12,843 nt of DNA from an uncultured Chloroflexota bacterium (GTDB taxonomy: Bacteria; Chloroflexota; Dehalococcoidia; Lucifugimonadales; CAJWER01), in NCBI GenBank assembly GCA_913030785.1, contig CAJWER010000068.1, forward strand, positions 1-12,843. Reading direction: 5' to 3'. The notes beneath the pieces are model-generated. The model was given only the letters and a program-made list of their open reading frames with translations. It searched no databases and was not told where the DNA came from. Shown piece by piece: positions 7,368 to 12,799 of the stretch (within the stretch, counting starts at the first letter, position 1; the number at the start of each line of letters is the position of its first letter). The translations under genes were made by a program, and so were the position numbers.

Positions 7368-7534
7368 TGCCCCCCAAATGCAAATCCAAACCGTTGAAAC
7401 TCGCTGCCGAATGGGCTCCCGGCCCGAGGACTTTTGCATGGGATGCCCTTTGGCGCCGCATATTAGCGCATGTCTTAGATCCTGAGAAGAATGTGCCTGG
7501 CGATGCAGCGAAGAAGCCTAGAAATGAGAACTGA
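7367..7534 (+). CDS. 55-residue protein between the HTH and replication genes
   Basis: ATG at 7367 overlaps the preceding TAA (TAATG) and opens 55 codons to TGA at 7532-7534, overlapping the N-terminal codons of the replication gene. The protein begins MPPKCKSKPLKLAAEWAPGP, has a basic N-terminus, a central tryptophan-rich helix (FAWDALWRRILAHVLD, about 23-38) and a Lys/Asn-rich tail. It is not a known family by my reading. Short proteins with a W-x-x-L-W-R-x-L core of this kind often stand between an excisionase-like gene and a primase gene in integrative elements. The one-base coupling upstream, the overlap downstream and the plausible composition support a real gene. Its function is unknown; an adaptor to the replication protein is possible. 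Confidence 0.6.
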   Translation: MPPKCKSKPLKLAAEWAPGPRTFAWDALWRRILAHVLDPEKNVPGDAAKKPRNEN

Positions 7535-9986
7535 AATCAATTCTCCTAGCGAGTGGGCGCGGACTTACGTCGCTAATGGCTGGAGTCCTATTCCAGTACC
7601 TTTCAAAACCAAGAAATCGATCTTGGATGAATGGCAGAATCTCCGTCTCACCCAGGCTGATATACCCGACTACTTCGATGGTCAGCCTCAGAACATCGGT
7701 GTCCTATTGGGGGAAGCATCAGGCGGATTGATTGATATAGACCTGGACGCCCTTGAAGCGGTTGAGTTGGCCCATTTATTTCTGACAACAACACCATGCC
7801 GATTTGGTCGCCCGGGCAAACGAGATTCCCATTGGCTTTACTCGGCAACACCATCAGGGAAGACGGCCCAATACAAAGACACCGATGGATCCATGCTGGT
7901 TGAGTACAGATCCACCGGCGTACAGACCGTGTTTCCAGGCAGCACCCATGAGTCAGGCGAGTTGATCGAATGGGCGGAAGTAGGAGAACCGGTAGATATA
8001 AATGGACCCAAGCTAAAGGCCCAGGTTGCTCGATTGGCGGCGGCGGCATTGCTAGCTCGACACTGGTCGGGTAAAGGGAGCCGGAACTCCGCGGCGCTTG
8101 CATTGGCGGGAGGACTGCTTCGGGCAGGGTGGGACCAGGAGGCCGTAGGGGTCTTCATCCATACAGTTGGCATTGGGGCTGGGGACGAAGAGGTCGCCGA
8201 CCGGGAGAAGGCCGCCAAGTACACCCCCCAGAAGATCGAAAACGATGACCCTACAACCGGGTGGCCCGCATTGGCTGACCTGGTTGGGGACAAAGTTGTA
8301 AACAAGGTCAGGCAGTGGCTTGGACTACGCCAAACGAGGTCCACGAATATGGATGATGAAGGTGCTGGGGCGAAGACATCTCAGGCCACTGCCTTGGTTG
8401 GCCTAACCGAGGGCGTGGAACTGTGGCACTCCCCTGACTTTGACGCCTACGCCACAATCGAGAACGACGGACACGCCGAAAACCTCCCATTGATTTCACG
8501 GGGATTCAAACGGTGGTTGTCTAGGCAGTTCTACCTGGAGCAAGGGAAAGCCGCAGGTTCACAGGCAGTTCAAGATGCGCTGTCCGTCCTTGGCGGGAAG
8601 GCGGTTTACGAAGGTGCCGAACGCCAGGGCTACACCCGATTGGCGGGGCATAACGGGAAGATCTACCTGGACTTAGCCAACCAGAATTGGGAATCAGTCG
8701 AGATTGCCGCTGACGGATGGAGAACCATATCAGATCCACCGGTGAAGTTCAGACAGGTTAAGGGCATGCTTCCGATACCAAATCCGGTTGCAGGAAGTGA
8801 CATCGGTTCTCTGCGGCGGTTTGTCAATGTTTCCGATGGAGATTGGCCATTGCTACTCGCCTGGCTGGTCGCGGCCCTGCGGCATGTCGGACCTTATCCT
8901 GTGTTGGTTCTTAATGGGGAACACGGTTCGGCAAAGAGCACGACTGGGAAAGTTCTAAGACGTCTGGTTGACCCTAGCAAGGCTGATCTTCGGGCCGAAC
9001 CCAAAGACCCTAGAGATTTGATGATAGCTGCCACCAATGGTCTGGTAATAGCTATCGACAACATCTCCCACATACCAACATGGCTAAGTGATGCGCTATG
9101 TCGGTTGGCCACCGGCGGCGGTTTCTCTACCCGGACTCTGTATGAGAACGACGAGGAGATGATCTTCGACGCCCAACGTCCGGTAATCCTGAATGGCATC
9201 AATGAGATTGTCACTAGAGGCGACCTACTCGACCGCGCGCTTACGCTCGTTTGCCCAGTTATTTCGGAAGATGACCGCCGGACCGAAGAAGAATTCTGGG
9301 AGGAGTTCAGACAGGCCCGACCTGTCATCTTGGGAGCTTTGCTCACCGCCGTGTCGCATGCCATGGCACATGTTGAAGGCACAAAGTTGGAACGCCTGCC
9401 ACGGATGGCAGATTTCGCGGTATGGGCAGTCGCCGCCGAACCTGCCTTGGGATTGGAGCCCGGAAAGTTCATTAACGCCTACACCGGCAATCGTGAGCTG
9501 GCCAACGAGTTGGTCCTTGATTCTTCCCCGGTAGCCGTGACCTTGATGTCGTTGGTTAACGATGGCCATTGGGAAGGTTCGGCTGCAGAGCTTCTGCGCG
9601 AATTGAATGCAAAATCCGGAGATAAGACACAGGAACTCAAAGCATGGCCAAAGAACCCTCAAAGCTTAAGCGGTAAACTTCGGACGCTTGCCCCGAATCT
9701 TAGAGCCGTCGGCATTAACGTCGAGTTCGACAAGTCCTCCGGCACTAACTCCAAACGGATCTTGAGGATAAGAACAAGTCCAGGATTTTGCGACGCTAGC
9801 GACGCTTGCGACGCAGCAGGCACGGATTCGCCACCGGAGTTTGCGACGCAGTCGGAATCAGTTGCGACGCACGAACCTACCATTTGCGACGCACCCCACG
9901 CTCCTGCGTCGCAAAGCGTCGCAAGCGTCGCAAAAATACCCACTCAATCCAAATCTCACTCAGGAGTTTGGGAGGAGCCGTTATGA
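7524..9986 (+). CDS. Prim-pol/AAA+ helicase replication protein with embedded iterons
   Basis: An 820-residue replication protein of plasmid/phage type. Residues about 8-170 form an archaeo-eukaryotic prim-pol domain: GWSPIPVPFKTK, then GVLLGEASGGLIDIDLD with the catalytic acidic pair D71/D73, and SHWLYS (H103). A linker region follows. The C-terminal part holds an SF3/AAA+-like ATPase with Walker A GEHGSAKST (465-473, K471), Walker B VIAIDNIS (508-515), sensor-like PVILNGIN (553-560) and a following R-rich stretch (RGDLLDRAL). A winged helix region occurs at about 690-750 (KAWPKNPQSLSGKLRTL). These features predict primer synthesis and origin unwinding. The last 60 residues are low complexity because the DNA there is an iteron array (9788-9933). 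ATG 7524 is chosen for the shorter overlap with the upstream gene; ATG 7491 or 7503 are in frame and possible. Its stop overlaps the next start (ATGA). Confidence 0.9.
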   Translation: MRTEINSPSEWARTYVANGWSPIPVPFKTKKSILDEWQNLRLTQADIPDYFDGQPQNIGVLLGEASGGLIDIDLDALEAVELAHLFLTTTPCRFGRPGKRDSHWLYSATPSGKTAQYKDTDGSMLVEYRSTGVQTVFPGSTHESGELIEWAEVGEPVDINGPKLKAQVARLAAAALLARHWSGKGSRNSAALALAGGLLRAGWDQEAVGVFIHTVGIGAGDEEVADREKAAKYTPQKIENDDPTTGWPALADLVGDKVVNKVRQWLGLRQTRSTNMDDEGAGAKTSQATALVGLTEGVELWHSPDFDAYATIENDGHAENLPLISRGFKRWLSRQFYLEQGKAAGSQAVQDALSVLGGKAVYEGAERQGYTRLAGHNGKIYLDLANQNWESVEIAADGWRTISDPPVKFRQVKGMLPIPNPVAGSDIGSLRRFVNVSDGDWPLLLAWLVAALRHVGPYPVLVLNGEHGSAKSTTGKVLRRLVDPSKADLRAEPKDPRDLMIAATNGLVIAIDNISHIPTWLSDALCRLATGGGFSTRTLYENDEEMIFDAQRPVILNGINEIVTRGDLLDRALTLVCPVISEDDRRTEEEFWEEFRQARPVILGALLTAVSHAMAHVEGTKLERLPRMADFAVWAVAAEPALGLEPGKFINAYTGNRELANELVLDSSPVAVTLMSLVNDGHWEGSAAELLRELNAKSGDKTQELKAWPKNPQSLSGKLRTLAPNLRAVGINVEFDKSSGTNSKRILRIRTSPGFCDASDACDAAGTDSPPEFATQSESVATHEPTICDAPHAPASQSVASVAKIPTQSKSHSGVWEEPL
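9788..9933. repeat. Iteron array (candidate replication origin) inside the replication gene
   Basis: Nine copies of the 9-mer TTGCGACGC occur in 146 bases. Forward copies are at 9788-9796, 9797-9805 (TAGCGACGC, one mismatch), 9806-9814, 9841-9849, 9862-9870 and 9884-9892. Inverted copies (GCGTCGCAA) are at 9906-9914, 9916-9924 and 9925-9933. The left triplet is head-to-tail with 9-bp period; the right triplet is inverted with 10- and 9-bp steps; the middle copies are 21 and 22 bp apart, about two helical turns. The same DNA word is read in all three codon phases (CDA; ATQ/ATH; ASQ/SVA), so the constraint acts on the DNA and not the protein. This is the layout of a Rep-binding origin. Origins inside the initiator gene are known, for example in phage lambda O. 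A short A-rich tract (CAAAAATA) follows the last copy. Confidence 0.8.
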
Positions 9987-10312
9987 CCACCGTTGCTGAG
10001 AGCCTGCTGAAGAAGGCCCGCTCGATGGGAGCAGATTTCCGGTTCGTTGGCGATGCCGTGGTAGTCAGCGCTGGGCGGGCATTGCCCGGCGAATTGATGG
10101 CGGAGCTTCGGCAGCATAAGTTAGACATCAGAGTCCTACTCGCCCAGGTGCCGGACTATCAAGCTACCGCGTGCGTCTGCAGCGTACCTATTGGTCCTAC
10201 GGGTAGCACTCGCTGTGCGTTGTGCGGTCTCCCCTTAATTTGCCCCGACTGCCAACAATGCCGCGGATGCAGGCTCCGTTTACGGTTTCCTAAGGGGGAG
10301 AGGTTCGCTTGA
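9983..10312 (+). CDS. TubC_N-like protein with cysteine-rich zinc tail
   Basis: A 109-residue protein starting MTTVAESLLKKARSMGADFR. Its ATG overlaps the stop of the replication gene (ATGA) and is preceded by a strong GGAGGAG (9971-9977), which rules out the longer upstream frame. Residues about 5-53 match the pattern of the TubC N-terminal docking domain (LL..A...G..F...GD.VVVS....LP.ELMAELR.HK..I..LL). That small fold is known from polyketide/nonribosomal synthases but also seen in proteins of mobile elements. The C-terminal half carries eight cysteines: C64 and C66, then C78-x2-C81-x5-C87-x2-C90-x2-C93-x2-C96, which should bind one or two zinc ions. A basic end follows (RLRLRFPKGER). The combination suggests a protein- or nucleic-acid-binding partner of the replication protein. 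Its exact role is unknown. Confidence 0.72.
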   Translation: MTTVAESLLKKARSMGADFRFVGDAVVVSAGRALPGELMAELRQHKLDIRVLLAQVPDYQATACVCSVPIGPTGSTRCALCGLPLICPDCQQCRGCRLRLRFPKGERFA

Positions 10313-10557
10313 TTTCAATTTCATCCTCTATGCCAACGGGCGATAACCACGGCGTGAAGACGAGCAAAATCCCGGGCCACCGACAGTACAACCGGCTAGG
10401 TGGCCGCCCAGGGCTAACTGTGGACTTTAAGGCGGTTTGTGACGCCGTCCTACAAGCAAGGAACGGCAGTGGTGAGACCATCACCGACGTGGCGACTCGG
10501 TTTGGTGTGAGCCGGGGTTGGATTTACAAATGGGTCTATCCTTTACTCGACGCGTAG
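10309..10557 (+). CDS. Small HTH protein, resolvase/invertase-tail type
   Basis: An 82-residue protein. The frame begins with TTG at 10309, which overlaps the stop of the previous gene (TTGA) and follows a purine-rich GGGGGAGAGG (10294-10303). ATG at 10330 (residue 8) is the alternative. A low-complexity N-terminus is followed by GGRPGLTVD (31-39) and a helix-turn-helix (ITDVATRFGVSRGWIYKWV, 58-76). This mirrors the C-terminal DNA-binding domain of serine resolvases/invertases (GRP linker then HTH_7), but no catalytic domain precedes it. It is the last gene of the coupled operon. It could be a regulator or a helper for recombination or origin function. There is no terminator-like hairpin with T-run right behind it. 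Confidence 0.7.
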   Translation: MISISSSMPTGDNHGVKTSKIPGHRQYNRLGGRPGLTVDFKAVCDAVLQARNGSGETITDVATRFGVSRGWIYKWVYPLLDA

Positions 10558-10580
10558 GACGAACTTTTCTCGTTCCAGCC

Positions 10581-10790
10581 CCCCACCAAAGAACCATACC
10601 CGGGTGGGGTACTTTAAGGGTATGGGTATCGGCAGCCGGAGCGGGAAGGTTACGGGGCGAGGTCAGAAGGCGTGGTTGCTGAGTCGCTTGAGAGATCTTG
10701 CCCATGAGCCGTCGGCTTCTTCTTCGGCAACACCAAACTTAGCTTGGAACTCTGGGCTGTGATTGCCGGGATTCTGGGTTCGATGATTAG
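10581..10790 (+). repeat. Imperfect direct repeat R1 (left copy)
   Basis: The left copy of a repeat that recurs at 12632-12799. It begins with a 7-bp stem CCCCACC (10581-10587) / GGTGGGG (10603-10609). The next 27 bases (10603-10629) match 12656-12682 at 23 positions. After a region that is about 44 bases longer than in R2, 10708-10790 aligns to 12716-12799 at roughly three quarters of positions. In that second block the shared reading frame would encode AVGFFFGN..LS.ELW.VI..ILG, with differences mainly at third codon positions. This copy has one base fewer near 10770-10778, which breaks the frame before the FDD-stop seen in R2. No start codon precedes the block; a TGA stands directly before it in both copies. 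Confidence 0.65.
10594..10625 (+). other. Second stem of a possible H-type pseudoknot at the head of R1
   Basis: CCATACCC (10594-10601) pairs perfectly with GGGTATGG (10618-10625). It interleaves with the stem 10581-10587/10603-10609. The implied loops (6, 1 and 8 bases) are compatible with an H-type pseudoknot. R2 keeps the first stem but not this one, so the pseudoknot is specific to R1 or accidental. Confidence 0.35.
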
Positions 10791-11248
10791 GGGTCTCCCA
10801 GGAACTCTCCAATGTCGAAATCGCCCATGAAAGCTCCAGGGTCAGGATTCCTAGTCCGAAGCCTTTCAACATTAGGTCGCTCATTTGCCCACTCGATTAG
10901 CAGTTCATCTTCCTCAGGGTCTGGATTCACGACTATCTCGTCGTCGTAATCGCCCGTCACTACCGGCGGGCCGTAGGAGTTGAGAAGTGCCGCTGGTATT
11001 AGCCACTCCCGAATCGTCTTCGCTTCTTCGACCCACTCAAACGCACTGATAGCGTCCTCTGGGATTTCGATAGCAAAAAGAGTATTGGCGTCGTTCAAAT
11101 ACTGGCGTTGGCTCCAGTCTAATGGCTCACTGGATACCCAAACGCCTGTCCATTCTTGGCCAGCATGGTGATACCCCATCGTGTCACGAAAGCCGTCTTT
11201 AAGGATGGCTTCTGCGTTGGCCTTGTTGGCAATGTGGAACAATCTCAT
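10787..11248 (-). CDS. Small protein, probable ADP-ribosyltransferase-like fold
   Basis: A 153-residue acidic soluble protein starting MRLFHIANKANAEAILKDGF. The N-terminal 90 residues follow a pattern I associate with KptA/PARP-like folds. There is an early H5 after a beta strand, the N-A-E-A-I-L-x-D-G-F helix (11-20), TGVWVSSEPLD (34-44), a strand LFAIEI (57-62) and REWLIPAALL (80-89) with a possible catalytic E81. The last 60 residues are acidic (DYDDEIV, DPEEDELLIEW) and may be disordered. Whether it has transferase activity cannot be judged. Related small proteins are found scattered in accessory regions, alone or as toxin-like genes. There is no ribosome-binding sequence; a TAAAAT at 11255-11260 would place the transcript start at about the ATG, so a leaderless mRNA is possible. 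It is divergent from the licD block, and its stop end overlaps the last few bases of repeat R1. Confidence 0.65.
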   Translation of the reverse strand: MRLFHIANKANAEAILKDGFRDTMGYHHAGQEWTGVWVSSEPLDWSQRQYLNDANTLFAIEIPEDAISAFEWVEEAKTIREWLIPAALLNSYGPPVVTGDYDDEIVVNPDPEEDELLIEWANERPNVERLRTRNPDPGAFMGDFDIGEFLGDP

Positions 11249-11254
11249 GGCCGT

Positions 11255-11260
11255 ATTTTA
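11255..11260 (-). promoter_or_regulatory. Possible -10 element of the ART-like gene
   Basis: TAAAAT on the minus strand, 6 bases before the ATG at 11248. The -35 region is poor. If used, the mRNA would start at or next to the A of the start codon. Confidence 0.3.
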
Positions 11261-11339
11261 CACATTTCGTTAACCGTGTAGACTACCGCCATGCGTTACC
11301 TATCGACGCTATCACTAGCAGTTATCTAGGGAGAGGACG

Positions 11340-11378
11340 ATGCGTTGCCCAGAATGTGGAGCCGGAGTGGGACGGTAG
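11340..11378 (+). CDS. Twelve-residue ORF Z1 (possible leader peptide before licD)
   Basis: ATG 11340 opens MRCPECGAGVGR and stops at TAG 11376-11378. GGGAGAG (11329-11335) is a good ribosome-binding sequence 4 bases upstream of the ATG. The first ten codons and the ribosome-binding segment are repeated at 12385-12428 (Z2), with synonymous changes at Cys, Pro and Val codons. The CPEC motif is a zinc-ribbon start. It stands 41 bases before the licD ATG, so it may be a leader peptide or the stump of a zinc-ribbon gene. Confidence 0.4.
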   Translation: MRCPECGAGVGR

Positions 11379-11419
11379 CAAATGTTGTTGACGATACAGA
11401 CGGACCGAGGAACCACGGA

Positions 11420-12340
11420 ATGACATCAGCCGAAGGAGCAGATGAAGCGGCGTTGGAGCGGTCGTATGACACCTGGCTACCATTGGCCGTGGACACCGGT
11501 GAGGTGTTGCTGAAAGAAGCCAAGCAGATCATGGACGACTTTGGAGTGGTCTTTTTTCTGCGGCAAGGCACATGTCTGGGCGCCATCAGGGATAACGCGC
11601 TCATTCCTTGGGACGATGATCTGGACCTTGGCTCGGTGATCGGGCTCCATGGTCTTGATGGAAAGAGCGTTGACCAGGTCGTGGACCGAGTTGTCGCAGC
11701 CTTTCGGGATAACGGTTATTTTGCCAAGGTCGAAAGCAACGACCAGTTCCTCTCCGTTACGATGATGAAGTCTTCGACTAGATTGGACTGGCTCTGCCAC
11801 CGAGTCATTGACGACAGCGTATACCAGTACCCAGGTGTACGGTTCCCGGTCAGTCTATTCACGGAATTAAGAGAGATCGACTTCATCGGCGAAAAATTCT
11901 TGACGCCAAATCCTCCCGAAGAATACCTCCGCCTTAAGTACGGTGAGGAATGGATGATTCCCAAGAGAGAGGACTACGAGAAAGACGTTGTCGGACTGAT
12001 TCCAGTAGGCCCTATCGCAGGCCAACCCGGCTTATGGAAGCAGTTCTTCGCCCGACATTTTCTACCGTCCCGCTCCGGAAAGATTCGGATACTTGATCAT
12101 GAGGGCGAGCCGGTCGCTGGGGCCGACGTGGTTGTTGTGGGACTCAACCGGTCTAGGACAGACCGGCGGGGCTACGCGAGTTTCTATTTGCCCAGAGATG
12201 ACTTCTACGCGCTGATTATCAGATACCGAGACCATGAAGAAGTGCTCTACCAGGAGAGCATGGCGCCTGGGGCGGTCTATGTTTATAGACCGGACCCTGC
12301 TGAAACCGCCGGCCGGTTTCGGGCACTGTCTCAGGAATGA
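11420..12340 (+). CDS. LicD-family phosphotransferase with C-terminal Ig-like domain
   Basis: A 306-residue cytosolic protein from ATG 11420 (MTSAEGADEA), with GAGG at 11407-11410 as ribosome-binding sequence. The open frame extends to a TTG at 11345, but that part is the Z1 repeat in another frame. The LicD nucleotidyltransferase core is clear: FFLRQGTCLGAIRDNALIPWDDDLD (split over 45-69), with the catalytic-type acidic triplet after PW. The family C-terminal signature YLRLKYGEEWMIP follows at 169-181. LicD proteins move phosphorylcholine, ribitol-phosphate or similar groups onto surface glycans. Residues about 220-290 form a carboxypeptidase-regulatory-like beta sandwich (RILDHEGEPVAGADVVVVGL, then RTDRRGYASFYLP), an unusual attachment that may bind glycan or aid folding. 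There is no signal peptide. The gene is divergent from the ART-like gene. A 7-bp palindrome at 12302-12320 lies in its 3' end without a T-run. Confidence 0.87.
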   Translation: MTSAEGADEAALERSYDTWLPLAVDTGEVLLKEAKQIMDDFGVVFFLRQGTCLGAIRDNALIPWDDDLDLGSVIGLHGLDGKSVDQVVDRVVAAFRDNGYFAKVESNDQFLSVTMMKSSTRLDWLCHRVIDDSVYQYPGVRFPVSLFTELREIDFIGEKFLTPNPPEEYLRLKYGEEWMIPKREDYEKDVVGLIPVGPIAGQPGLWKQFFARHFLPSRSGKIRILDHEGEPVAGADVVVVGLNRSRTDRRGYASFYLPRDDFYALIIRYRDHEEVLYQESMAPGAVYVYRPDPAETAGRFRALSQE

Positions 12341-12396
12341 CGAAGCCTACATGGTCTCTCCTCGTCCGTGGAAAGGTTAAAGATGGGAGAGCACCT

Positions 12397-12465
12397 ATGC
12401 ACTGTCCCGAATGTGGAGCCGGAGTTCTCGCGTATGCCGATCTCGAAATCCCATTTGATTGCTAA
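12397..12465 (+). CDS. Twenty-two-residue ORF Z2 (zinc-knuckle-like leader or remnant)
   Basis: ATG 12397 opens MHCPECGAGVLAYADL and continues to a final Cys before TAA 12463-12465. GGGAGAG (12385-12391) lies 5 bases upstream of the ATG. The start is a near copy of Z1 (11340), with conserved amino acids and silent differences, so the peptide start seems to have been under selection. No larger gene continues from it: a promoter and terminators follow at 12498-12620. It could be a leader peptide or the stump of a zinc-ribbon gene. Confidence 0.4.
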   Translation: MHCPECGAGVLAYADLEIPFDC

Positions 12466-12497
12466 TGGAGCTATTCTCCGAATCTAGGCACAAAACC

Positions 12498-12527
12498 TTG
12501 ACAAGACAACTTCTTACATGCTAGACT
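12498..12527 (+). promoter_or_regulatory. Strong sigma70-type promoter just before a terminator
   Basis: TTGACA (12498-12503), an 18-base spacer and TAGACT (12522-12527), with an extended -10 TG at 12519-12520. Transcription should start near 12533. The next element is a terminator hairpin starting at 12531, so the promoter has no gene of its own before that terminator. Confidence 0.65.
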
Positions 12528-12530
12528 AGT

Positions 12531-12570
12531 GGAGCGTTTTCAGAAAAGTTTCTGAAGGCGCTCTTTTTTT
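12531..12570 (+). terminator. Intrinsic terminator T1
   Basis: A 14-pair hairpin: GAGCGTTTTCAGAA (12532-12545) pairs with TTCTGAAGGCGCTC (12550-12563), including two G-T wobbles, around an AAGT loop. Seven T follow (12564-12570). It lies immediately downstream of the promoter at 12498-12527. Confidence 0.9.
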
Positions 12571-12590
12571 GCCCGGCGCCAAAGATGAAA

Positions 12591-12620
12591 GAAACCCCCT
12601 CAAACGAGGGGGCTTTTCTT
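12591..12620 (+). terminator. Intrinsic terminator T2 (possibly bidirectional)
   Basis: CCCCCTC (12595-12601) and GAGGGGG (12606-12612) around AAAC, followed by CTTTTCTTGTTT. On the minus strand the hairpin is followed by TTTCTTTC, so it may stop transcription from both sides. It is the second terminator in 60 bases. Confidence 0.85.
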
Positions 12621-12631
12621 GTTTCTGCGAC

Positions 12632-12799
12632 ACCCCGCATCAGGAAGCCACAGGGGGCGGGGTACTTAGAGGGTAAGGGTATGCTCACCGGGCCCGACGG
12701 CAGTGCTAGCCTTGAGCGGTCGGGTTCTTTTTCGGCAACATCGAACTCAGTATGGAACTTTGGACAGTGATATCGAGAATATTAGGGTTCGACGATTAG
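12632..12799 (+). repeat. Imperfect direct repeat R2 (right copy) with coding-like tail
   Basis: The right copy of the repeat at 10581-10790. The opening stem is ACCCCGC (12632-12638) / GCGGGGT (12657-12663); compared with R1 it has a compensatory change (T-A pair to C-G). The shared 27-base block is 12656-12682. The second block, 12716-12799, reads AVGFFFGNIELSMELWTVIS and on to ILGFDD-stop in an intact frame. No start codon precedes the Phe triplet (TGA lies just upstream); ATG at the Ser-Met position is the only internal one. It may be the 3' end of a decayed small membrane-protein gene or part of a functional repeat unit. Nothing else is visible from 12800 to the window end. Confidence 0.65.

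Noticed and set aside
9788..9933. CRISPR array or protein tandem repeat
   Set aside because: Units are 9 bp with irregular spacing and mixed orientation, which excludes CRISPR. The words are read in different codon phases, which argues against a protein repeat.
9806..9982. N-terminal extension of the TubC_N-like gene
   Set aside because: This stretch is the iteron array in another frame; the GGAGGAG and ATGA coupling fix the start at 9983.
12302..12320. Palindrome GAAACCG-CCGGC-CGGTTTC as licD terminator
   Set aside because: It lies inside the coding sequence and has no T-run after it.
12585..12770. A 61-codon plus-strand ORF
   Set aside because: It runs through terminator T2 and the repeat R2 in a frame different from the selected one.
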